A DNA stretch of 23,133 nucleotides from Bacteroidales bacterium UBA7009. Lineage in GTDB: Bacteria; Bacteroidota; Bacteroidia; Bacteroidales; Paludibacteraceae. Positions 1 to 6,454 of the stretch are shown here, one piece after another (position 1 is the stretch's first letter; each line of letters begins with the position of its first letter). The notes beneath the pieces are model-generated. The model searched no databases. It was not told the DNA's origin and saw nothing but the letters and a program-made list of their open reading frames with translations. The position numbers were made by a program, and so were the translations under genes. The stretch is from contig DJXH01000046.1 in assembly GCA_002449665.1 (NCBI GenBank), forward strand, positions 1 through 23,133, given 5' to 3'.

Positions 1-890
1 TCATTGACGAGGCACAGCGCGTGCGAAATATAGGTATGACGCTCAAGATGTTGGGTAACCTGCATTTAGATGCGCAGATTTATGTCACCGGCTCGTCCTC
101 GCTGCAATTAGCGGATGATATCAACGAGCCAGCTACGGGGCGGTTGTTGGAGTTCAACCTCTATCCGTTCTCGCTCTCCGAGTTGGCGGCTCATACCTCT
201 GAGAGAGAGGAGAAACGGCTCTTGGAGTACCGTATGATCTACGGCACATACCCTGAGATTATCAACCATTCAGAGCACGCACGGTTGCTGCTCCAAAATA
301 TCGTCAATAGTTACTTGTACAAGGACTTGTTAGAGTACAAAGGTATCAAAAAACCTGATGTACTGCGCAAATTGGTGACGGTATTGGCACTGCAAATCGG
401 CAGCGAAGTGTCGTATAACGAGTTGTCGAACTTGCTTGGGGTGGACAAAGAGACGGTGGAGAATTATATTGATCTCTTGGAGAAATGCTTTGTGGTGTTC
501 CGTTTAGATTCGTTCAGCCGTAACGCCCGCAATGAGATCAAGAAAGGCAAGAAGATTTATTTCTACGACACCGGCGTGCGCAATGCGATAATCAATAATT
601 TCTCGCCTTTAGAGATGCGCAATGATGTAGGCGCGCTGTGGGAGAACCTGCTTATGGTGGAGCGCAGAAAGCGCCATGCCTATTCCGGCAAGTTCGTACA
701 GCAGTATTTCTGGCGCACAATCAAACAACAGGAGATTGATTTGATTGAGGAGTGCGACGGTCAAATCTCTGCCTTTGAATATAAATGGAAAATCGGTAAA
801 GTGGCCCGTCTGCCCTTGCCGTTCAGCGAGGCGTACCCCGATGCCGCTTTCCGGACCATCACTCCCGACAACTACCATGAGTTTGTGTGA
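1..890 (+). CDS. AAA ATPase of the AAA_14/DUF4143 type, 5' end outside the window
   Basis: The reading frame is open from base 3 and starts with IDEAQRV, which reads as a Walker B segment, so the P-loop and true start lie upstream. The GTG at 21 is internal, not a start. Next come the sensor-like TGSSSLQL, then EPATGRLLEFNLYPFSLSEL, a hallmark of this family. The C-terminal DUF4143 region has GALWENLLMVE, then QQEIDLIEE, then SAFEYKWK. That E...D...ExK order resembles a PD-(D/E)XK nuclease-like fold. Members are common, multi-copy and mostly uncharacterised in Bacteroidota, and no specific role can be given. The 3' end overlaps by 19 nt the convergent ATPase remnant on the other strand. The family call is firm; nuclease activity is only inferred from spacing. 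Confidence 0.85.
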   Translation, partial: IDEAQRVRNIGMTLKMLGNLHLDAQIYVTGSSSLQLADDINEPATGRLLEFNLYPFSLSELAAHTSEREEKRLLEYRMIYGTYPEIINHSEHARLLLQNIVNSYLYKDLLEYKGIKKPDVLRKLVTVLALQIGSEVSYNELSNLLGVDKETVENYIDLLEKCFVVFRLDSFSRNARNEIKKGKKIYFYDTGVRNAIINNFSPLEMRNDVGALWENLLMVERRKRHAYSGKFVQQYFWRTIKQQEIDLIEECDGQISAFEYKWKIGKVARLPLPFSEAYPDAAFRTITPDNYHEFV

Positions 891-1156
891 AATGCTGTCT
901 TATTCAGCCATATTTCAAGAAACTTGTCATATTGTTGGTATATGCCCCTGTCGTAAGTAATCAGTCCCTTTTCCAAAAGTGCCGGTACGGCGGACTTGAC
1001 GGAAGCAGGCGACAGCAGTCCGTGCCTTTTGATAAATTTTCCTGATGTCAGATTTTGCGCTTTGCCGTCTTTGGCAATGGCGCGAAAGACAAGCGACTGC
1101 TTTTTGGGCAACTGATAAAGCAGGTCTTCATATATAATTGCAGATGTTATCTCTTG
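872..1156 (-). pseudogene. C-terminal remnant of an AAA family ATPase (winged-helix tail)
   Basis: About 95 codons are open after an in-frame TGA at 1159-1157. No ATG lies in the frame, only a TTG at 1111. The peptide contains YEDLLYQLPKKQ, then AIAKDGKAQNLTSGKFIKRH, SVKSAVPALLEKGLI and YQQYDKFLEIWL. I recognise this as the C-terminal winged-helix tail of intact ATPases about 350-380 residues long (archaeal-ATPase/AAA type). The P-loop domain is entirely missing. The fragment begins right after the glmS stop codon, so a deletion or recombination seems to have joined it to glmS. It converges with and overlaps the 3' end of the DUF4143 ATPase. It may be transcribed by read-through from glmS but is probably not functional. 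A short free-standing DNA-binding protein is a less likely alternative. Confidence 0.7.
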
Positions 1157-1161
1157 TCAGT

Positions 1162-3006
1162 TTACTCCACCGTAACCGACTTGGCAAGGTTCCTCGGCTG
1201 ATCTACGTCGCATCCTTTCGCTACTGCGACGTGGTAGGCAAGCAGTTGAAGGGGGACTACCGACAAGATAGGACTCAGACACTCTATGATGTCCGGCACT
1301 TCCACACTGAACTCTGACATATCGCTCACCTGCGTATCGCCTTCCGTTACTATTGACAAGACCTGACCCTTGCGGGCTTTTATCTCCTCTATGTTACTTA
1401 CTATTTTCTCGTATATATCACATCTTGTGGCGATTGCTACTACCGGCATCTGCTCTGATATGAGTGCTATCGGTCCGTGTTTCATCTCGGCTGCGGGGTA
1501 GCCCTCAGCGTGGATATAACTGATCTCTTTGAGTTTGAGTGCGCCCTCAAGTGCGATGGGGAAATTATATCCTCTGCCTATATACAGGCAGTCTGCGGGG
1601 AAATGATAATTCGCTGCAAACCTGCGTATGCGGTCGTTTTGAAGCAAAACGGTTTCCACTTTGCTCGGCAACTCGGCTGCGGCTGCCATCAGTTCGTTAA
1701 ACTGCACCTCGTCTATTGTCCTTCGCTCTTTTCCTATGGCGAAAGCGAGCAGGGTGAGCGTAAGCAGTTGTGCGGTAAAGGCTTTAGTGGAAGCCACGCC
1801 TATCTCCGGTCCGACATTAGTATAGCAGCAGGCATCGGAGATACGAGGTATAGATGACCCTTTGACATTGCATATAGAGAATAAGAACGCCCCCTGTTTG
1901 CCTGCCAGTTCCATTGCTGCAAGCGTGTCTGCCGTCTCGCCTGACTGAGATATGGCTATCACAATGTCTTTGCTGCTGATGACGGGATTGCGGTAGCGGA
2001 ACTCCGAAGCATATTCCACCTCACACGGTATGCGGGCGTACTGCTCTATGGCGTATTTGGCTATCAGTGCCGCATGCCACGATGTACCGCAAGCGAGCAT
2101 AATAATACGTTCCGCCTTGGCAAAGCGGCTGCGGTGTGCGTAGTAGTCTTGGAGTGTCAGTGCGCGTGTCGTCGGGTCTGTACAACTGTCAAGTGTGCGG
2201 CGGAGCGTATCCGGCTGCTCAAAAATCTCTTTGAGCATATAGTGGCTGTACTCGCCTTTTTCAAGTTGGTCAAGCGACAGACTGACTTTCTTTATCTTAT
2301 ATTCTTTTTCTTGTCCGTTGAGGTTGGTAATGACAGGTTTTTTGCCTTGTTCCAATACTGCAACCTGCTCGTCGGAGAGGTAGATTATATCCTGTGTGAA
2401 CTCCACAATAGGTGTGGCATCGGAGGCGAGGAATGTCTCGTCTGTGCCTATACCCACTACGAGCGGACTGCCCTTGCGAGCCGCAATAATGGTGTCGCTG
2501 TTGCCGCGTTCCACTATGGCAATGGCGTATGCTCCTTTTACCTGCTTGAGTGCCTCTCTGACAGCCTGTGCAAGGGATAGTTGACCGGAGGTGCGGGTGT
2601 ATTCTATCAGTTGGATAAGTACCTCTGTGTCAGTGTCGGAACGGAAGGTATAGCCTCTTTGAAGCAGCATTTGTTTCAGCGGCTCATAGTTTTCTATTAT
2701 GCCGTTGTGAATGATAGCGAGGTTGCCTGAGCCTGAGCAGTGGGGGTGTGCATTGCGAGTACTCGGTTCGCCGTGTGTTGCCCAGCGAGTATGTGCAATG
2801 CCGATATTGCCATCGGTGTCTTTAAGGCGTGCCACTGCTTCCAGTTCGCTCACTTTACCTTTGGCTTTATATACGTTGAGTTGTCCCTTGCTGTCAATGA
2901 GAGCAACGCCTGCGCTGTCATAACCGCGATATTCAAGTCGATGCAGACCTTTGATTAGAATAGGGTAGGCTTGTCTTTTGCCTATGTATCCGACGATTCC
3001 GCACAT
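1162..3006 (-). CDS. glmS: Glutamine--fructose-6-phosphate aminotransferase (isomerizing)
   Basis: GlmS converts fructose-6-phosphate and glutamine to glucosamine-6-phosphate and glutamate, the entry step to UDP-GlcNAc for peptidoglycan and lipid A, in the cytoplasm. The 614-residue length is normal. The protein begins MCGIVGYIG, so Cys2 becomes the N-terminal nucleophile of the class II glutamine amidotransferase domain (about 2-220). Two SIS sugar-isomerase domains follow (about 290-425 and 460-595). The second contains EGYPAAEMKHGPIALI, and the C-terminus LAKSVTVE carries the Schiff-base lysine region. The start is fixed by the need for MCG. A 71-nt AT-rich spacer with an 8-bp tandem repeat separates it from the esterase gene upstream on the same strand. 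No glmS ribozyme is visible. Confidence 0.97.
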   Translation of the reverse strand: MCGIVGYIGKRQAYPILIKGLHRLEYRGYDSAGVALIDSKGQLNVYKAKGKVSELEAVARLKDTDGNIGIAHTRWATHGEPSTRNAHPHCSGSGNLAIIHNGIIENYEPLKQMLLQRGYTFRSDTDTEVLIQLIEYTRTSGQLSLAQAVREALKQVKGAYAIAIVERGNSDTIIAARKGSPLVVGIGTDETFLASDATPIVEFTQDIIYLSDEQVAVLEQGKKPVITNLNGQEKEYKIKKVSLSLDQLEKGEYSHYMLKEIFEQPDTLRRTLDSCTDPTTRALTLQDYYAHRSRFAKAERIIMLACGTSWHAALIAKYAIEQYARIPCEVEYASEFRYRNPVISSKDIVIAISQSGETADTLAAMELAGKQGAFLFSICNVKGSSIPRISDACCYTNVGPEIGVASTKAFTAQLLTLTLLAFAIGKERRTIDEVQFNELMAAAAELPSKVETVLLQNDRIRRFAANYHFPADCLYIGRGYNFPIALEGALKLKEISYIHAEGYPAAEMKHGPIALISEQMPVVAIATRCDIYEKIVSNIEEIKARKGQVLSIVTEGDTQVSDMSEFSVEVPDIIECLSPILSVVPLQLLAYHVAVAKGCDVDQPRNLAKSVTVE

Positions 3007-3035
3007 AATAGTAAATGGTGCTAATGCACGCTGAT

Positions 3036-3067
3036 TGTTAAATGGTTAAACTTTTAAATTGTTAAAT
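3036..3067. repeat. Four tandem degenerate 8-bp units upstream of glmS
   Basis: On the plus strand the units are TGTTAAAT, GGTTAAAC, TTTTAAAT and TGTTAAAT, all sharing TTAAA at a strict 8-bp period. They fill the short gap between the esterase stop and the glmS start, about 30 bp upstream of glmS. No TAnnTTTG promoter is visible in this gap. The repeat could be neutral low-complexity spacer or a binding or DNA-bending site. Confidence 0.7.
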
Positions 3068-3077
3068 CGTTATATGG

Positions 3078-4187
3078 CTATCTTAAGCTTTTGTCTTTTG
3101 GCAGTTCCCAGCCGGTGGCGGTGCTGATGTATGGCAGGAGCATATAGGCAATCTTTCGGTGTGCTTCGTAGTTGGGGTGGCGGTCGGCTCCGAGGTTATG
3201 GTCATCTTGGTGGAAAAGTCCGTTTCCTGCCGCTACAAAACTGATGTTTGTCAGCCCGCTTCCCTTTACACTGCGGAGCACATAGTCTTGCAGTGTCTCG
3301 TTACCCCATTTGGCGCAACAAAGTATCGGATGGTCTTCGCCATAGTTGGCTTTTATCTTTTGAAGCAATAGGATATAGTTGCGCTTGAAGTCTTCAAACT
3401 CGGGTGTTACACCTACAGAAAAATCATTTCCTCCGAGAAACACCACAGTAAGCGAAGGTTTCAGTCCTTGCTTATGGGCGTTATATATAACCGTTGAGTC
3501 GGTATCATACGTTTGCAGGTAACGCTGTGGCATATAGTAGCCGCTGTACTTAGAGTTGTAGTTGCGGCAAATGCCCATACCCGAATGTGCTACAAGCAGA
3601 TAGTCAGCATCAAAATAGCGGGAAACGATGGCGGCGTATGTCTTGGCAGCCGTCTCTGTAGCAGGACTGAAATGGTCGGTAGAGCGGCTGTTCTCTGCTC
3701 CGTAGCCGCAGGTGTAACTGTCGCCGATAAACTCAATCAGTCTTTCTCTCACAGGTTCGGCAGGTAGCAGTTCGCCGTTGATTATCAGTTCTTTTATCGT
3801 CAATCTCCCTTGTTCGCCCTCTGTGCGTTTTTGTACTATCACGCTGTGATACTTCGCTTTGTTTTTACGCTTCGGGGTGGCAAAGAGTGTGAGCAGTGTG
3901 TCGCCTTCTACTATAAGAACGCTGTCCGGCTCTGCCTGCATCTCGCTGTCAATCCACAGGTTAAGATAGTCGCGCTCGGTGTCGGTGCAGCGCATCTTAA
4001 GGCTCGTGCCTTCAAAGGCGATACGAAGGTATGTGCCGGTCCAGTCAAAACTGACGGTGTGGTCTTTCGTTTCAGTGCGCCCAACGTAAGTGATGCGGCT
4101 GTCATCGCCGAAGAACCCCGTCTGTGCAGCGGCTGAACCTGCCAACACGAGAATGAGCAACGTTGATATGAGCCGGTGAGTCTTCAT
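3078..4187 (-). CDS. Secreted SGNH/GDSL esterase, carbohydrate esterase family 2-like
   Basis: The protein has 369 residues with a signal peptide (about 1-21, hydrophobic LISTLLILVLAGSAAA). An N-terminal beta-sandwich region (about 25-140) is followed by an SGNH hydrolase domain. Block I is FIGDSYTCGYG with Ser157, block II is HSGMGICRNY at about 201-210, block III is LGGNDFS with Asn254, and block V is DRHPNYEAH with Asp335 and His337. This two-domain order and ENSRSTDHFSPATETAAKTY fit CE2 enzymes, which remove acetyl groups from xylan or glucomannan oligosaccharides. The likely place of action is the periplasm or cell surface. It lies 41 nt downstream of rluB and upstream of glmS, so it may share their transcript. 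No glycan-utilisation genes are adjacent. The exact substrate cannot be read from the sequence. Confidence 0.88.
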   Translation of the reverse strand: MKTHRLISTLLILVLAGSAAAQTGFFGDDSRITYVGRTETKDHTVSFDWTGTYLRIAFEGTSLKMRCTDTERDYLNLWIDSEMQAEPDSVLIVEGDTLLTLFATPKRKNKAKYHSVIVQKRTEGEQGRLTIKELIINGELLPAEPVRERLIEFIGDSYTCGYGAENSRSTDHFSPATETAAKTYAAIVSRYFDADYLLVAHSGMGICRNYNSKYSGYYMPQRYLQTYDTDSTVIYNAHKQGLKPSLTVVFLGGNDFSVGVTPEFEDFKRNYILLLQKIKANYGEDHPILCCAKWGNETLQDYVLRSVKGSGLTNISFVAAGNGLFHQDDHNLGADRHPNYEAHRKIAYMLLPYISTATGWELPKDKSLR

Positions 4188-4228
4188 CTGTAGGAGTTGT
4201 TGTAGTTATCAAGAAGGTGTAGGAGAGG

Positions 4229-5278
4229 TTATTCAAAGGCTCCCATTTGCAGCATTGACACTTCTTTGGGGGTGAGGAAACGGTATTTGCCGCGAGGTAC
4301 GTTTTTCTTCGTCAGTCCGGCGAAACTTACGCGGTCAAGTTGCATAACCTTATATCCCACTTTCTCAAATATGCGTCTTACTACGCGGTTTTGACCGGAG
4401 TGGATCTCAAGTCCGATGTGCGCACGGTCGTCTTTGGGGAACTCAAGTGCATCAGGTACCACTTTCTCGTCGTCTATCATAACGCCCGCTCTTATCACGG
4501 TTTCGTCTTCTTCCGTAAGGTCGCGGTCGAGAGTGGCGGCGTAAATCTTTTTCTTGCCGAACTTGGGGTGTGTAAGTTTGGCTGCGAGGTCGCCGTCGTT
4601 GGTAAGCAGCAGCACGCCTGTCGTGTTGCGGTCAAGACGACCTACGGGGTAAATACGCTCCTGGCAGGCATCTTTTACAATGTCCATTACCGTCATCCTT
4701 TCTTGCGGGTCATCGGTGGTGGTAACGGTGTTTTTGGGTTTGTTGAGGAGTATATATACTTTCTTTTCGCGCTTTACCGGCTGGTCGTGAAACATCACGC
4801 GGTCGGTAGGCAGCACTTTGGCTCCGAGGCTGTCCACCACGTTGCCGTTCACCGTTACCACGCCTGCCATTATGAAGTCGTCTGCTTCGCGGCGGGAGCA
4901 TATACCGGCGTTGGCGAGATACTTATTAAGGCGTATAGGCTTGGTGGGGTCTTCATATTTCTTTTGGAAAGCCTGTCTTTTGCGAGCACTGTAAACTGCA
5001 TCGTTCCTCTCTACTCTCGGGCGGAAAGCGGCGAGTCTTTCGCCGTTTGCTTTTGGGAAACGTCTTGTTTGAGTGTTTTCCTGCTGCGTGTTGTCGCTTG
5101 TGCGCGATACGGTAAATCTCTTGCGTTTGCGCGGTGCTTCATCGTTGTTGCCGCCTCTGTTGCGGTCGGCTTCAAATGCACGGAAACTCGGTCTGAAGTT
5201 TGCATCCGTTGCTGCGTTCATCCTCTCGGACCGGCGCAGATTGCCCTGATGCGTGGCTTTGTCGTTTCTCTGAAACAT
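4229..5278 (-). CDS. rluB: Pseudouridine synthase, RluB/RsuA family
   Basis: This enzyme isomerises uridine to pseudouridine in ribosomal RNA; by family the likely target is 23S rRNA (RluB site). The 349 residues start with about 110 residues of low-complexity basic sequence rich in R, K, N and Q, often seen in Bacteroidota members. An S4 RNA-binding domain follows (about 114-160, IRLNKYLANAGICSRREADD). The catalytic domain contains PVGRLDRNTTGVLLLTNDGD with the nucleophile Asp216, and later SGQNRVVRRIFEKVGY. The ATG at 5278 is the first Met of the open frame. Its leader carries a perfect 7-bp inverted repeat, and no TAnnTTTG promoter was found. RsuA or RluE/F specificity cannot be ruled out. 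Confidence 0.9.
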   Translation of the reverse strand: MFQRNDKATHQGNLRRSERMNAATDANFRPSFRAFEADRNRGGNNDEAPRKRKRFTVSRTSDNTQQENTQTRRFPKANGERLAAFRPRVERNDAVYSARKRQAFQKKYEDPTKPIRLNKYLANAGICSRREADDFIMAGVVTVNGNVVDSLGAKVLPTDRVMFHDQPVKREKKVYILLNKPKNTVTTTDDPQERMTVMDIVKDACQERIYPVGRLDRNTTGVLLLTNDGDLAAKLTHPKFGKKKIYAATLDRDLTEEDETVIRAGVMIDDEKVVPDALEFPKDDRAHIGLEIHSGQNRVVRRIFEKVGYKVMQLDRVSFAGLTKKNVPRGKYRFLTPKEVSMLQMGAFE

Positions 5279-5301
5279 AGTAAATAGTAGTTTTATATAG
5301 T

Positions 5302-5322
5302 ATGAACCGTTGTCAGGTTCAT
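5302..5322. repeat. Perfect 7-bp inverted repeat in the rluB leader
   Basis: ATGAACC and GGTTCAT flank a 7-nt loop. The near arm is 23 bp upstream of the rluB start codon and the far arm 16 bp past the rpmF terminator stem. It could form a small RNA hairpin in the rluB leader or act as an operator. On the plus strand it is followed by a T-rich run, but no plus-strand gene ends here. Confidence 0.55.
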
Positions 5323-5338
5323 TTTCATTTTTACAATA

Positions 5339-5368
5339 AAAGGCTCGGGGCTACAGCCCTGAGCCTTT
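5339..5368 (-). terminator. Rho-independent terminator of yceD-rpmF
   Basis: AAAGGCTCGGGGCT pairs with AGCCCTGAGCCTTT, a 14-bp stem with a single G-T wobble and a very short loop. Read on the minus strand, the stem is followed by a T-rich stretch (TTTTATTGT). It lies 24 nt past the rpmF stop codon, as expected for the end of that unit, and separates it from rluB. Confidence 0.85.
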
Positions 5369-5392
5369 CGTTGGGGTAGCTGCATTGTGTTT

Positions 5393-5578
5393 TTATGCTT
5401 CAGCAGCTTTCTCAATTGCTAATTTGCCGCGATAGTAACCGCAACTCGGGCATACAGTGTGATAAATGTAGTGTGCGCCGCAGTTGGGGCAGATTGCGAG
5501 TGCCGGCATTTTAGCCACGTCATGGGTACGACGTTTCGCTTGACGAGTGTGCGATTGTCTTCGTTTAGGATGTGCCAT
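5393..5578 (-). CDS. rpmF: 50S ribosomal protein L32
   Basis: This small protein of the large ribosomal subunit has 61 residues. It starts with the diagnostic MAHPKRRQSHTRQAKRRTHD and contains a zinc ribbon made of Cys30, Cys33, Cys43 and Cys46 (CPNC and CPSC). It is 40 nt downstream of yceD on the same strand, the widely conserved yceD-rpmF pair, and is followed at once by a strong hairpin terminator. The gene is therefore the last of a two-gene unit driven by the promoter at 6071-6103. The leader is A-rich with no Shine-Dalgarno sequence. Confidence 0.98.
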   Translation of the reverse strand: MAHPKRRQSHTRQAKRRTHDVAKMPALAICPNCGAHYIYHTVCPSCGYYRGKLAIEKAAEA

Positions 5579-5618
5579 AATGTATTGTTCTTTTTTAGTT
5601 TAGCAGAATTGTTTGTTT

Positions 5619-6053
5619 TTATATAGTCTCGGGCTCTTCCTCGGTGCTGCATAGGTGGCTTTGGAGAAGTGCAGCCATTTCGGGGTTGCAACCGCCTACG
5701 GGGTGACTGTGCACCGTCGGGAGATTCACTATAATCATTTCGTATGCCAACCACGCAAGGTCTAATTTCTTAACATCTTCCTCCATTTCAACGTGTTCTT
5801 CTCGTGCATTTACTTTTATCTGCATCGGGTCAAGACACCTGTCGCAGGTTATTGTCGCCGTGCTTTTAACGTCCAACGTCAAGTCAAAATCGTCTGCACG
5901 CAGCGTTAGGTCGGCATTCACTTCCGCCTCAATGTCTATAAGCTCCGTCTTGTCTATGCCGCTCAAGAAATCTTTGTCAAGCGTAAAAGAAAAATCGTAT
6001 TTCCCTTCGCTTAAGCGGTCTAAATCAACGATATACTGCTCTTTGTCAATCAT
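5619..6053 (-). CDS. yceD: YceD/DUF177 family protein (23S rRNA accumulation protein)
   Basis: The 144-residue product begins MIDKEQYIVDLDRL and contains the family's CDRCL motif (Cys70 and Cys73 from this start), then an acidic stretch EMEEDV and a C-terminal GGCNPEMAALL. DUF177 proteins are needed for normal 23S rRNA levels in bacteria and plant plastids and are usually paired with rpmF, as here. The frame is open to an upstream ATG at 6101, but that start is rejected. The extra 16 codons run over a clear TAnnTTTG promoter, and DUF177 proteins normally begin near this point. The leader is therefore short, roughly 10 nt. Confidence 0.9.
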   Translation of the reverse strand: MIDKEQYIVDLDRLSEGKYDFSFTLDKDFLSGIDKTELIDIEAEVNADLTLRADDFDLTLDVKSTATITCDRCLDPMQIKVNAREEHVEMEEDVKKLDLAWLAYEMIIVNLPTVHSHPVGGCNPEMAALLQSHLCSTEEEPETI

Positions 6054-6070
6054 AGGCGAAAAATCGGCGG

Positions 6071-6103
6071 CAAAGGTACTGCATTTTTGCGAATTGTGCA
6101 AAT
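6071..6103 (-). promoter_or_regulatory. yceD: Bacteroidota-type promoter for yceD-rpmF
   Basis: On the minus strand, TTTGC (6103-6099) and TACCTTTG (6078-6071) are 20 nt apart, matching the -33 and -7 elements of the Bacteroidota sigma-ABfr promoter. Transcription should begin near 6064, placing the yceD ATG (6053) about 10 nt into the message. Confidence 0.8.
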
Positions 6104-6145
6104 CTTTTACCTTTTTTTTGATTTTGTATAGTATACCCTCTTTGT

Positions 6146-6439
6146 TTATACCATTTTGTCAATCTGCCAGCAGAAGGCTTTTACGCCTATTTCCTTATTG
6201 CGCAGGTCGAGTTTCTGTACAGCCTCAAGCAGCGGCTCCACTTTCTCGTCTTCCACAACGGTTATCACGGCAGAGTTCATCTCGGGCCAAGCGTGTGTGC
6301 CGCGACGAGGTTCGCCGCCGTTGGTGCCGCGCCCCTGTACCTGCTCAAAGAACGTAAATCCGTTGATACCAAGCGTGTCGAGCATATACTCAACACGCTC
6401 GGTGTTGGCTTGGTTGAAAATTATCATTACACTTTTCAT
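6146..6439 (-). CDS. Small PII-like (GlnB-fold) protein, last gene of the RND efflux operon
   Basis: This 97-residue soluble protein has no signal peptide. Its pattern suggests the alpha/beta ferredoxin-like fold of PII proteins: MKSVMIIFNQA (strand), NTERVEYMLDTLGINGFT (helix and strand), a glycine-rich loop with GRGTNGGEPRRGTHAWPEMN, SAVITVVEDEKVEPLLEAV (strand and helix), then a last strand KAFCWQID. The loop is in the T-loop position but is short and lacks the uridylylated tyrosine context of GlnB. The start is 15 nt after the RND stop, so it is translated from the same message. PII-like proteins trimerise and bind small ligands or metals, so it may sense something relevant to the pump. 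That role is inferred; the fold call is from memory of family patterns. Confidence 0.7.
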   Translation of the reverse strand: MKSVMIIFNQANTERVEYMLDTLGINGFTFFEQVQGRGTNGGEPRRGTHAWPEMNSAVITVVEDEKVEPLLEAVQKLDLRNKEIGVKAFCWQIDKMV

Positions 6440-6454
6440 AATCCGGTTCTGATA

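Noticed and set aside
3007..3077. Possible glmS ribozyme or riboswitch upstream of glmS
   Set aside because: The 71-nt gap is too short and is dominated by the AT-rich 8-bp repeat. No GlmS ribozyme core is visible.
4340..5287. 315-codon plus-strand open frame opposite rluB
   Set aside because: It is a shadow frame of a clearly coding gene, Cys/Val/His-rich with no recognisable family, and has no promoter.
6126..6136. Palindrome GTATAGTATAC between the PII-like gene and yceD
   Set aside because: It is too short for a terminator. On the minus strand it is followed by an A-rich run rather than a T run.
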